DNA of 64,000 nucleotides from Litchfieldia alkalitelluris. Lineage in GTDB: Bacteria; Bacillota; Bacilli; Bacillales; Salisediminibacteriaceae. Position 1 is the first letter of the stretch, and each line of letters opens with the position of its first letter. The stretch lies in assembly GCF_002153425.1 (NCBI RefSeq), contig NZ_KZ119600.1:3213920-3277919 (forward strand), written 5' to 3'. Below, in pieces: positions 49,169 through 57,886 of the stretch. The translations under genes were made by a program, and so were the position numbers. The notes beneath the pieces were generated by a model that was not told the origin of the DNA, did no database searches, and saw only the letters and a list, made by a program, of their open reading frames with translations.

Positions 49169-49204
49169 AATACGACTTTTACAAATCTTAAAAAATATCA
49201 AAAG

Positions 49205-49388
49205 CCGCTCCGTGAGATAGTCCTCCATACAATATTTGTATGACAGTCCTGCACTTATTCAATGCAGGCCCAGAGTATTACTGATGAGAGGTAATTACTC
49301 TTCGGCGGTGTCCCCTTTCAGTTGTGCTCATTGAAGCTCATCCTTCTAACACAACGTACTCATGTCCCCGCGCCTCTACCACCACTTC
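49205..49388 (-). promoter_or_regulatory. Lysine riboswitch (L-box) upstream of lysC
   Basis: The minus strand shows the conserved aptamer pieces in order: GGTAGAGGCGCGGGGACAT, GAAAGGGGACACCGCCGAAG, the CTGGGCCTGCATTGAATAAG region, and GGAGGACTATCTCACGG closing P1. These match the L-box of B. subtilis lysC closely. Lysine binding should favour the terminator at 49138-49168. The rest of 49389-49608 holds the promoter region and no gene. Confidence 0.95.
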
Positions 49389-49608
49389 AAGAGCTGAAGT
49401 ATATGGAATTTAAAATCAAAACTCGTTTTATAGTTTATCAGACAATAAATTCAGACGCAAACTAATCTTTTGGCACTTATTTCATGTTTATAAGTGGATT
49501 ATCCAACATCGGAGTGATAAACAATACTGAGCATTAATTTCTAGTGTTTATGACTGTTAATCTATCTATATAAGAATTCTATAAAAAAGAAGTACATTTT
49601 TCCCTACT

Positions 49609-51381
49609 TTACTGTTCCTTTATTTTTTCTAAAAGTTCAATTGCTGCTTTTTCCGGGATTCCTACAGCCCTTATTTCTTCCAAGGTTGCTTCCTTGATGC
49701 GTTTTAGTGAACCAAACTCCTTCAATAACGCACGTTTTCTTTTTTCACCGATCCCCTCCACATCGTCAATTAGGGAAGTGAACATGTTTTTCTTTCTTGT
49801 ATTACGGTGAAAAGTAATTGCAAACCTGTGTACCTCATCTTGAATTCGCTGTAACAAATAAAATTCTTGGCTTGTCCTTTTTAGGGGGACCATTTCTGGT
49901 GGGTCTCCTGCCATTAATTGAGACGTTCTGTGTTTCTCATCCTTCGCAAGACCGCATACTGGAATCGTTAAACCTAATTCATCTTGTATAATCTCCTGCG
50001 CTGCCGAGATTTGCCCTTTACCACCGTCAATGACAATAAGGTCTGGCAATGGTTGCTCTTCTTTTAACAACCTTACATAACGCCTTCTCACCACTTCTCT
50101 CATGGATTCATAGTCGTCAGGACCTTGTACATTTTTCACCTTATATTTTCGATAATTCTTTTTATCTGGTTTACCATCAACAAATACAACCATAGCCGAA
50201 ACAGGATCAACACCTTGTATATTAGAATTATCAAAAGCTTCTATACGGTGTGGGGTGTCAATTCCTAAAGCCTTACCAAGATTCTCCACTGCAACTATGG
50301 TTTTCTGTTCATCACGTTCAATTAAATCAAACTTTTCCTTTAATGCAATACTCGCATTTTCACTGGCAAGCTTTACAAGCTCCTTTTTTTGCCCCCGTTT
50401 AGGTTGATAAGTCTTCACACCAATAAATTGGGAGACAAGCTTATCATCAATCGTTTCAGGTAAGAATATCTCCTTTGGCTTCTGATGCTGTTCATCTAAA
50501 TAAAATTGTCCAATATAGGTGTAAAAGTCGTCTTCAGGTTCTTGATAAATTGGAAATAGGGAAACATCTCGTTCAATGAGCTTTCCTTGACGAATGAAAA
50601 ACACTTGTACGCACATCCAACCCTTATCATAAGCAAAGCCAAATACATCCCTGTCCACTTGATCAGTTAAGGTCATCTTTTGCTTTTCCATCACAGCCTC
50701 AATATGCTGCACTTGATCACGGTATTCCTTCGCTCGTTCAAACTCTAGAGCTTCTGATGCCTCAAGCATTTTATTTGATAGCTCTTTTTTTATTTCCTTA
50801 TGTCCACCATTTAAAAATCTTGTGATTTCTTGTACCATTTCTTGATTTTTCTCTTCCGTTACAACGAATTCACATGGGGCTAAGCACTGTCCGATATGAT
50901 AATAGAGACACACCCTATCAGGTAAGGTTCGGCACTTTCTTAATGGATATAAGCGGTCTAACAGCTTTTTTGTTTCATTGGCTGCATGGACGTTGGGATA
51001 TGGCCCAAAGTACTTTCCACCGTCCTTCTTTACCTTTCTTGTAGTAATTAACCGAGGGTGTTCTTCTTTTGTGATTTTTAAAAAAGGGTAGCTTTTATCG
51101 TCCTTCAATAGGACGTTATATCGTGGCGCATGCTTTTTAATCAAATTTTGCTCCAACAATAACGCTTCTATATTTGATGAAGTGACAATATATTCAAAAT
51201 CTCTGATTTCACTGACGAGGCGTTGTGTTTTTTTATCATGTGAACCAGAAAAATAAGAGCGGACACGATTTCTCAACAGCTTAGCTTTTCCAACATATAT
51301 AATTGTGCCGTGTTTATTTTTCATCAAATAGCACCCTGGTTGTGCAGGTACAAGTGCTAATTTTTCTTTCAGGTCTGACAT
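49609..51381 (-). CDS. uvrC: Excinuclease ABC subunit C
   Basis: Makes both incisions in nucleotide excision repair. N-terminal GIY-YIG nuclease ([19 protein letters not shown]), UVR motif for UvrB contact (about residues 200-235, [15 protein letters not shown]), RNase H-like nuclease ([23 protein letters not shown]) and terminal helix-hairpin-helix repeats. ATG at 51381 behind GAGGAG gives 590 residues. The longer frame from 51402 starts before the ribosome site. Confidence 0.95.
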   Translation of the reverse strand: MSDLKEKLALVPAQPGCYLMKNKHGTIIYVGKAKLLRNRVRSYFSGSHDKKTQRLVSEIRDFEYIVTSSNIEALLLEQNLIKKHAPRYNVLLKDDKSYPFLKITKEEHPRLITTRKVKKDGGKYFGPYPNVHAANETKKLLDRLYPLRKCRTLPDRVCLYYHIGQCLAPCEFVVTEEKNQEMVQEITRFLNGGHKEIKKELSNKMLEASEALEFERAKEYRDQVQHIEAVMEKQKMTLTDQVDRDVFGFAYDKGWMCVQVFFIRQGKLIERDVSLFPIYQEPEDDFYTYIGQFYLDEQHQKPKEIFLPETIDDKLVSQFIGVKTYQPKRGQKKELVKLASENASIALKEKFDLIERDEQKTIVAVENLGKALGIDTPHRIEAFDNSNIQGVDPVSAMVVFVDGKPDKKNYRKYKVKNVQGPDDYESMREVVRRRYVRLLKEEQPLPDLIVIDGGKGQISAAQEIIQDELGLTIPVCGLAKDEKHRTSQLMAGDPPEMVPLKRTSQEFYLLQRIQDEVHRFAITFHRNTRKKNMFTSLIDDVEGIGEKRKRALLKEFGSLKRIKEATLEEIRAVGIPEKAAIELLEKIKEQ

Positions 51382-51466
51382 TCCCCTTCGCTCCTCAGTC
51401 ATTATTGAAAAATCTCTATCTTAATGATTACACTATAGCATAAGGAATTTCAATCTCACAGTTGAA

Positions 51467-51505
51467 ATAAAAAAGAGAATGCCCCATATTTCTGGTTCAC
51501 CCTCT
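51467..51505 (-). terminator. Terminator after trxA
   Basis: AGAGGGTG pairs with CATTCTCT (two wobble pairs) and is followed by TTTTTT on the minus strand. Confidence 0.7.
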
Positions 51506-51531
51506 TCAGCCTTCTATTCTTGTTTATCTTA

Positions 51532-51846
51532 TTATACGTGTTTGTTAAGTACGCTAGCCAAAGCTTCCTTAGGCTGGAAACCAACCACTTGATCTACAAC
51601 TTCTCCGTCTTTAAAAACAAGAAGTGTCGGAATACTCATCACACCATATTTACTAGCAGTTTCTTGATTTTCATCCACATCTAATTTAACAATCTTAACT
51701 TTGTCTCCCATTTCACCATCAAGCTCTTCAAGTACAGGAGCAATCATTTTACAAGGTCCACACCACGGTGCCCAAAAATCAGCTAATACTACACCTTGAC
51801 CTGTTTCACTCCCAAAGTTTTGATCAGTAACATTTACAATTGCCAT
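51532..51846 (-). CDS. trxA: Thioredoxin
   Basis: 104-residue disulfide reductase with active site WCGPC in [19 protein letters not shown] and the cis-proline loop [15 protein letters not shown] behind AGGAGG. Located between etfA and uvrC, as in B. subtilis. Confidence 0.97.
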   Translation of the reverse strand: MAIVNVTDQNFGSETGQGVVLADFWAPWCGPCKMIAPVLEELDGEMGDKVKIVKLDVDENQETASKYGVMSIPTLLVFKDGEVVDQVVGFQPKEALASVLNKHV

Positions 51847-52021
51847 TTAATAATTCCTCCTCAAAAATAAAACAATTTTTTACTTAATATACATTATACT
51901 GATAGTAAATCACATTAGATAACAATTTGCTCATCAGCCTTATCTAGAAACAAAAAGTTCACACTCCTATATTATATAAGTTACCCTAATGAAGCAAAAA
52001 TATTGCTCATATAGATAGCCT

Positions 52022-52066
52022 AAAAAAAACCAACTCTTTGGAAAGTGCATTTCCATAAGAATTGGT
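52022..52066 (-). terminator. Terminator of the fadR-fadB-etfBA operon
   Basis: ACCAATTCTTATGGAAA pairs with TTTCCAAAGAGTTGGT (few mismatches), followed by eight T on the minus strand, 50 bases after etfA. Confidence 0.85.
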
Positions 52067-52115
52067 ATAAGAAGGACAGTAAATCTATGTTTATTATTCC
52101 CACTAGGGGAATGAA

Positions 52116-53087
52116 TCAAACTAAAACCTTTTTGAATTCTTCAGTAAGCTTAGGCACAACATCGAACAAATCTCCAACAATACCATAGTCTGCGATTTGG
52201 AAAATTTCTGCTTCTGGATCCTTATTTATAGCTACGATAACTTTGGAGTTAGACATACCAGCAACGTGCTGTATCGCACCACTTATTCCAACAGCAATAT
52301 ATAAGTCTGGTGTAACTACTTTACCTGTTTGGCCAATTTGTAAAGCATAGTCACAATATTCAGCATCACATGCTCCACGTGATGCACCAACTGCACCACC
52401 TAATACTTCTGCTAGTTCGTCTAACAGCTTAAAGTTGTCAGCGTCCTTCAACCCACGACCACCAGCAACGATGACAGATGCTTCAGAAAGGTCGACACCA
52501 GATGTTGTATTTTTCACCACTTCTTTTATCACCGTTTTTAAGTCAGTAATATCTACTTGAACACTTGCTACTTCACCAGATCGAGATTCATCTTTCTCCA
52601 AAGCAGCAATGTTGTTTGGTCGAATAGTAGCAAAAGTGAGCCCATCTTGAACAACTATTTTTTCAAAAGCTTTCCCTGAATAAATAGGTCTAGTAAAAAT
52701 GACTTCATCGCCAGCAACTTCCAAACTAACAGCATCTGAAACTAATCCTGACTTAAATCGAGCAGCAAGTTTTGGAGCAACATCTCTACCAATAGCTGTG
52801 TGACCCAAGATAATTCCGTCTGGATCCTCTTGATCTACAACCTCTTGGATCGCCTGTGCATATCCTTCAGGTGTATAATTTGCTAATTTATCACTCTCAA
52901 CCGTTAATACACGATCTGCTCCGTAGTATATAAGTTCATTAGCTAAACTGCTAACATTTTCCCCCAGTAAGACTCCAACTACTTCACCATCAGCCGCAAC
53001 TTCCCTTGCAGCAGCTGTAGCTTCAAATGAAACGTTACGAAAATCACCATCACGTACTTCACCAATAACTAGAACTTTCTTTGACAT
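52116..53087 (-). CDS. etfA: Electron transfer flavoprotein, alpha subunit
   Basis: 323 residues. C-terminal FAD-binding domain with IVAGGRGLKDADNF, GASRGACDAEY and IQIGQTGKVV-like DYALQIGQTGKVV, AVGISGAIQHVAGM. Receives electrons from acyl-CoA dehydrogenase together with EtfB. ATG at 53087 behind AGGAGGGG; an ATG at 53096 touches the ribosome site. Confidence 0.96.
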   Translation of the reverse strand: MSKKVLVIGEVRDGDFRNVSFEATAAAREVAADGEVVGVLLGENVSSLANELIYYGADRVLTVESDKLANYTPEGYAQAIQEVVDQEDPDGIILGHTAIGRDVAPKLAARFKSGLVSDAVSLEVAGDEVIFTRPIYSGKAFEKIVVQDGLTFATIRPNNIAALEKDESRSGEVASVQVDITDLKTVIKEVVKNTTSGVDLSEASVIVAGGRGLKDADNFKLLDELAEVLGGAVGASRGACDAEYCDYALQIGQTGKVVTPDLYIAVGISGAIQHVAGMSNSKVIVAINKDPEAEIFQIADYGIVGDLFDVVPKLTEEFKKVLV

Positions 53088-53109
53088 AGCTATCATCCCC
53101 TCCTGTTTG

Positions 53110-53880
53110 TTATATTACTTTCGCTTCTGTTTTTAACAAAGAAACTAGCTCATTGACTTGATCATCTAGTTCACCATCTAAAATTTTTCCAGCTTCTTTT
53201 GCAGGAGGCAAATATCTTTCCACAGTCTTCGTCTTTCCTTCTGCATCCTCCTCATCAAGATCTAAATCATCTAGATCCAATGTTTCCAGTGGTTTCTTTT
53301 TCGCTTTCATGATCCCAGGTAATGACGGATATCTAGGTTCATTTAATCCTTGCTGTGCAGTGATTAAAACTGGAAGATCGACCTCAATAACTTCCATATC
53401 CCCTTCTACATCTTTTTCTACCGTTGCTTTCCCATCTTGAATTTCTAATTTAACTACAGAAGTGACGTGACTAATACCTAATTGTTCTGCTAGGCGTGGG
53501 CCTACTTGACCAGAGCCACCATCTACAGCCACATTCCCACCTAGTATTATATCTACTTCCTTATCTTCAAAGTAAGCACCTAAGATTGTTTGTGTGGAAT
53601 ATTGATCCCCTTCTTCCACATCTTCATCTTCAATTAACACTGCTTTGTCTGCTCCCATTGCAAGGGCAGTTCTTAATTCCTTTTCAGCTTCTTCATCACC
53701 TACAGTTACAACTGTTACTTCCCCACCGTGCTCATCACGAAGCTGTATTGCCTCCTCCACAGCGTATTCATCATAAGGGTTTATAATGTACTCTGCACCA
53801 TCATCAACGATCTCTCCATTTTCGATTTGAATCTTTTCCTCTGTGTCAAAGGTGCGCTTCATAATTACATAAATATTCAT
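53110..53880 (-). CDS. etfB: Electron transfer flavoprotein, beta subunit
   Basis: 256 residues. NIYVIMKRTFDTEEK at the N terminus, NPYDEYAVEEAIQLRDEHGG, and the AMP-binding GADKAVLIED with LGGNVAVDGGSGQVGP. Partner of EtfA in fatty-acid beta-oxidation electron flow. ATG at 53880 behind GGGAGGG; the upstream ATG at 53895 overlaps that site. Confidence 0.96.
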   Translation of the reverse strand: MNIYVIMKRTFDTEEKIQIENGEIVDDGAEYIINPYDEYAVEEAIQLRDEHGGEVTVVTVGDEEAEKELRTALAMGADKAVLIEDEDVEEGDQYSTQTILGAYFEDKEVDIILGGNVAVDGGSGQVGPRLAEQLGISHVTSVVKLEIQDGKATVEKDVEGDMEVIEVDLPVLITAQQGLNEPRYPSLPGIMKAKKKPLETLDLDDLDLDEEDAEGKTKTVERYLPPAKEAGKILDGELDDQVNELVSLLKTEAKVI

Positions 53881-53951
53881 GCCATTCCCTCCCATTAGTT
53901 AATTAAATCTCTTTAAAATATTCAGTAAATTTTATATAAAAAAATTTATTA

Positions 53952-54731
53952 CTACTGATCTTTGAAACTAGGTTTTCGCTTTTCAATAAAAGCCATTATC
54001 CCTTCTTTTGCATCATCTGTTTCAGATATGTCCCCAAATCGCTCTGCTTCTTTTTCCTGTCCCACTTCTACTGTAGCATCTTCAGATAGATTTAATAATT
54101 CCAATGCAAATTTTATTGATGTAGCACTTTTATTCCCCATTTTTCTAGCCATCTTAACAGCATTATCCATGATCTCATCTTCTTCGTAGAAGTGATTTGC
54201 TAAACCTATCCTACATGCCTCTTCTCCAGAAACGGGTTCAGCTGTTAATAACATTTCTGTTGCTTTCGCCTTACCAACAAGCCTCGGTAGTCGCTGCGTC
54301 CCCGCAAATCCTGGGATTAGTCCCAACTGAAGCTCTGGTAGCCCTAATTTGGCCTCTTTAGTTACAAGACGGATATGACAAGCCATAGCCAACTCTAGTC
54401 CACCTCCAAGTGCTGCTCCATGAATAACTGCAATTACTGGTTTTGGAAACGCTTCAATTTTTGAAAAAACTTGTTGGCCACTCTTTGCTAACTGCGTGAA
54501 TTTAGTTTTTCCAGTAGTTTTAGTAAACTCCTTAATATCTGCACCTGCTGCAAAAAAACGCCCTTCCCCATGAAGGATGACAGCCTTTACATCCTTGTCT
54601 TCCCTAAGTTGCTCAAATGCATCATCTATTTCCTCAATCATCGTCTGCGATAAAGCATTTGCAGGAGGCTGGTTTAAAGAAACATAACCAATTTCCCTAT
54701 CCTTACTCACTTGTACCCTGGTTGTTGACAC
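53952..54731 (-). CDS. fadB: Enoyl-CoA hydratase/isomerase family protein
   Basis: 259 residues of the crotonase fold acting in beta-oxidation. Oxyanion-hole segments RFFAAGADIKEF and IHGAALGGGLELAMACH, with a Glu-containing LGLPELQLGLIPGFAGTQRL, are visible. GTG at 54731 lies seven bases after AAGGGGG; the longer frame from 54779 lacks a ribosome site. Corresponds to ysiB (fadB) of B. subtilis in the same operon position. Confidence 0.93.
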   Translation of the reverse strand: MSTTRVQVSKDREIGYVSLNQPPANALSQTMIEEIDDAFEQLREDKDVKAVILHGEGRFFAAGADIKEFTKTTGKTKFTQLAKSGQQVFSKIEAFPKPVIAVIHGAALGGGLELAMACHIRLVTKEAKLGLPELQLGLIPGFAGTQRLPRLVGKAKATEMLLTAEPVSGEEACRIGLANHFYEEDEIMDNAVKMARKMGNKSATSIKFALELLNLSEDATVEVGQEKEAERFGDISETDDAKEGIMAFIEKRKPSFKDQ

Positions 54732-54762
54732 AACAATACCCCCTTTCATAAAACAAAGCTTT

Positions 54763-54795
54763 TCTATCAAGGTATACAATAATTACCTTGATAGA
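54763..54795 (-). other. Perfect stem-loop between fadR and fadB
   Basis: TCTATCAAGGTA (54763-54774) pairs with TACCTTGATAGA (54784-54795), a 12-bp perfect stem with a nine-base loop and no T-run in the direction of transcription. More likely an mRNA processing or stability element than a terminator. Confidence 0.6.
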
Positions 54796-54800
54796 ATCGA

Positions 54801-55388
54801 TTAATGCTTTTTTAAACCATTAAGTAACATTTGATTTAAAGGTTCTGCTAGTGGTGTTAGTTCATAGCGGTGATCTTTCATGACCCAGTTTGTCACGACT
54901 TCATCAATAGCACCGAAAATAACTTGCCGTGCAATTCGGATATCTAGACCATCGGAGAAGAATCCTTCCTCCACTCCCTCGATGATGATAGAATCGATTA
55001 AACCTAAATAACCTTTTAATATTTCATTAATTCTATTACGTAGGGCGATGTTAGACTGCCTTAGTTCTAGCTGTGTAACGATTGCTAGGTTGTAATCAGC
55101 TTCTAACTGCTCAAGGTGCAGTGAAATTAACCTAAGTAATTTATTTTCAACAGATGTTTCTATGTCCAGCTGCTCTTTACTATGTTGAACAAACTTCCCC
55201 ATTTTCTCCTCGAATAAAGATATTAGAATTGCTTCTTTATTCGTGAAATATAAATATATCGTCCCGTCTGCTACGCCTGCTTCCTTGGCTATTTTAGAAA
55301 CTTGTGAATTATGATAGCCATTCTCTGCAATCACTTTTACAGCAGCCTCGATAATTTGATCGTATTTTTGTCCTCGTTTTTTTGCCAA
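54801..55388 (-). CDS. fadR: TetR-family repressor of fatty-acid degradation
   Basis: 195 residues. N-terminal helix-turn-helix with IIEAAVKVIAENGYHNSQVS, KIAKEAGVADGTIYLYFTNK; the C-terminal domain (IVTQLELRQSNIALRNRINE, ILKGYLGLIDSI) is very close to FadR (YsiA) of B. subtilis, which is released from DNA by long-chain acyl-CoA. TTG at 55388 is the family start; GTG at 55397 is the alternative. Its own box lies at 55421-55438. Confidence 0.94.
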   Translation of the reverse strand: MAKKRGQKYDQIIEAAVKVIAENGYHNSQVSKIAKEAGVADGTIYLYFTNKEAILISLFEEKMGKFVQHSKEQLDIETSVENKLLRLISLHLEQLEADYNLAIVTQLELRQSNIALRNRINEILKGYLGLIDSIIIEGVEEGFFSDGLDIRIARQVIFGAIDEVVTNWVMKDHRYELTPLAEPLNQMLLNGLKKH

Positions 55389-55420
55389 TATGATCACTTC
55401 CCCATTCGCCCTAATAAAAA

Positions 55421-55438
55421 TGAATGATCATTCATTCA
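55421..55438. promoter_or_regulatory. FadR operator upstream of fadR
   Basis: TGAATGATCATTCATTCA is a full match to the TGAATGA-N4-TCATTCA FadR box, located 33 bases before the fadR start. It implies autoregulation of the fadR-fadB-etfB-etfA operon. Confidence 0.85.
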
Positions 55439-55640
55439 TGTTTATTATTTTAGATTATCTTATCCTAACTGTCAAATGAATAATCTTTTTTTTAGGAAAA
55501 AATGAGGAAAAGTTATCTAGTTGTAGGAGAAGTTCCGCTCTCCACTATACACTAAATTGTACACTTACATACAATATATTAGCCTTTATGAAGGTGAGAT
55601 TAAAAGTATTAGTTTTACCATGGAAGGTGGTGCTGTATCG

Positions 55641-55721
55641 ATGATCTTTTTAATCACACTAGTGCTATTTATTCTCTTAGTAATTGTGGGAGCTGCGTTT
55701 TTCAGTAACCGCCCTTATTAA
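55641..55721 (+). CDS. Small hydrophobic peptide, 26 residues (YjcZ-like)
   Basis: Encodes MIFLITLVLFILLVIVGAAF followed by FSNRPY. The LFILLVIVGAA core strongly resembles the YjcZ/SscA-type spore peptides of Bacillus. A GGAAGGTGG ribosome-site-like sequence ends about ten bases upstream, and an in-frame ATG seven codons earlier has no site. It is followed by a hairpin terminator. A spore or membrane role is inferred from resemblance only. Confidence 0.6.
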   Translation: MIFLITLVLFILLVIVGAAFFSNRPY

Positions 55722-55755
55722 ACCAATAAAACCAGGCCCTATAAGCTTTTAAAAT

Positions 55756-55785
55756 AGCCCGCTATGTTAATCACAGCGGGCTTTA
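55756..55785. terminator. Terminator shared by the small peptide gene and lcfA
   Basis: AGCCCGCT pairs with AGCGGGCT, with TTTA on the plus strand and ATTTT on the minus strand. The flanking genes converge. Confidence 0.8.
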
Positions 55786-55803
55786 CTTCATACTTTCACT
55801 TTA

Positions 55804-57510
55804 TCAACTGCTTTGTTTTGTTATTGACTCTGACTTCTTCTTTTCTTCATCTACTAGAGCCCTTCGTAGTACTTTACCTACCATAGTTTTCGGCAATTCA
55901 TCGCGGAATTCATACAGGCGAGGTACTTTGTAAGCAGAAAGGTGTTTTCTACTAAATTCATTGAACTCTTTTTCCGTCGCTTCAGCACCGTCTTTTAATA
56001 CAATGAATACTTTCACTGTCTCTCCTCTATAGGGATCAGGAACCCCAATGGCTACAGCTTCCTGAACTGCCTCATGCTCGTAGAGTACTTCCTCAATCTC
56101 TCGGGGATAAATATTAAAGCCCCCTGCAATAATCATATCCTTTTTCCTGTCTACAATGTAGAAGAATCCTTCTTCATTCATGTATCCCATATCACCAGTA
56201 AGAAGCCAATCATCATGAAATGTTGCTTCCGTCTCCTCTGGTCGATTCCAGTAACCTTTCATTACTTGGGGTCCTTTAATTGCCAATTCACCGATTTCCC
56301 CTGGTTCGGCCCTTTCCCCTGTTTCAGCAGATATGATGGCTACATCAGTATCTGGCCAAGGAATACCGATACTACCAGTAGGCCTTTCCCCCCACATTAA
56401 ATTGAAATGGGTAACAGGTGAGGCTTCCGTAAGGCCAAATCCTTCTGAAAGCTTACCACCAGTTAAGCTTTCAAATCGTTGCTGAACCTCTACTGGTAAA
56501 GGCGCAGAACCACTAATACATACTTCAATGGAGGATAAATCATATTTCTTCACGTTTGGATCATTAATTAACCCAATATACATGGTAGGTGCACCTGGAA
56601 AAATGGTTGCCTGTTGCTGTTCAATTGTCTTCAACACTTGCTTCGTGTCAAAACGAGGCAATATTACCATTTTTGATCGATCCATTACTGCGTAATTCAT
56701 ACCTACAGTCATGCCATACACGTGGAAAAATGGTAGTGCACATAAAATAACTTCATTTCCATGATCCGTATTATACATCCACTCTTTACATTGGGTAGTA
56801 TTAGCCACAAGATTATGGTGTGTAAGCATTACTCCTTTAGCTACACCAGTCGTTCCACCTGTGTATTGAAGGAGTGCTAATTCTTCCTTCACATCTATTT
56901 CTAATGGTATTTCTTCTACTTTTGAACCTTTTAAAAGTTTTACAAGTGAATGGGTACTATCGTTATACTCCACCTCAGGTTTAAAACCGTAATTTCTCTT
57001 TTGAATAAATGGGTAAATGAGATTTTTTGGAAATGGTAAAAAGTCCTTAACACCAGTTACAATGACATGTTCCAGTTGCGTCTTATTAATAACATTCATC
57101 ACGCGACCATACACTAGGTCAATACAAACCATTACTTTAGCACCTGAATCAACCATTTGATGCTCCAGTTCACGCTCTACATATAATGGATTTGTTTGAA
57201 CAACAGTGGCACCAGCTAACAAAGCCCCATAATAACAAAATACAGATTGAGGCGTGTTAGGTAACATGATAGCTACGCGATCCCCTTTCTCCACTCCTAA
57301 GCTGCGAAGACTATTCGCAAACCGAAGAGCCGCATCGTACACTTCACGAAAGCTCATCTCTTTTCCCATAAAATGAAGAAGTATCTTATCAGGATCTTCC
57401 TTTGCTGCTTCCTTTAAATATTCCTGAAGCGGCTTTTCGTCATAATCAATATGGGTAGGAATTTCTTCCGGATAATGAGCTAACCACGGTTTTTGAACTA
57501 TTTCCCCCAT
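55804..57510 (-). CDS. lcfA: Long-chain-fatty-acid-CoA ligase, paralog 1
   Basis: 568 residues of the ANL adenylating superfamily; activates fatty acids with ATP and CoA. The P-loop-like LLQYTGGTTGVAKGV, GYGLTEASP-like GFGLTEASPVTHF, the LTGDMGYMNEEGFFYIVDRK motif and the catalytic Lys near the C terminus in KTMVGKVLRRAL are present. ATG at 57510 behind AAAGGAGG; the longer frame from 57549 includes that site. A cre lies at 57576-57591. Confidence 0.95.
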   Translation of the reverse strand: MGEIVQKPWLAHYPEEIPTHIDYDEKPLQEYLKEAAKEDPDKILLHFMGKEMSFREVYDAALRFANSLRSLGVEKGDRVAIMLPNTPQSVFCYYGALLAGATVVQTNPLYVERELEHQMVDSGAKVMVCIDLVYGRVMNVINKTQLEHVIVTGVKDFLPFPKNLIYPFIQKRNYGFKPEVEYNDSTHSLVKLLKGSKVEEIPLEIDVKEELALLQYTGGTTGVAKGVMLTHHNLVANTTQCKEWMYNTDHGNEVILCALPFFHVYGMTVGMNYAVMDRSKMVILPRFDTKQVLKTIEQQQATIFPGAPTMYIGLINDPNVKKYDLSSIEVCISGSAPLPVEVQQRFESLTGGKLSEGFGLTEASPVTHFNLMWGERPTGSIGIPWPDTDVAIISAETGERAEPGEIGELAIKGPQVMKGYWNRPEETEATFHDDWLLTGDMGYMNEEGFFYIVDRKKDMIIAGGFNIYPREIEEVLYEHEAVQEAVAIGVPDPYRGETVKVFIVLKDGAEATEKEFNEFSRKHLSAYKVPRLYEFRDELPKTMVGKVLRRALVDEEKKKSESITKQSS

Positions 57511-57575
57511 GAAACGTCCTCCTTTGTATCCCCTTTCTAAACAAGACATTCTAAACCCCTCTAATGTCCATTGTA

Positions 57576-57591
57576 ATGAAACCGATTACAA
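57576..57591. promoter_or_regulatory. Catabolite-responsive element (cre) before lcfA paralog 1
   Basis: ATGAAACCGATTACAA fits the cre consensus WTGNAANCGNWNNCWW at every position. It lies 66 bases upstream of the start, in the promoter region, so CcpA repression in rich sugar is expected. The rest of 57592-57846 shows no gene. Confidence 0.82.
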
Positions 57592-57846
57592 AAATAAACT
57601 ATTTTGTGACAATTTTTTAAATTTTTTATTTTGTTCGAAATAATGTTACTACTAAAAAGCTTGCAAAAATCACTTTTTTACCATAGCAAATTCAAAATTC
57701 CAATGCGATTTAACTATGTACTTCTTGTAATAATGTACTTTTTTAACTTTTTTCATATAGTAAGGAATTTGAATGAAGTTATATCAATTTAATTCCCAAA
57801 GCTTTTTTGAAAATATTGTTTGTGCTCAGATGAGCATTATGAATTA

Positions 57847-57881
57847 GAAAAAACAGGTGAGCGATTAGTTCACTCACCTGT
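57847..57881 (-). terminator. Terminator of lcfA paralog 2
   Basis: ACAGGTGAGTG pairs with CGCTCACCTGT (one mismatch) and is followed by TTTTTT on the minus strand, six bases after the stop. Confidence 0.88.
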
Positions 57882-57886
57882 CGGTA

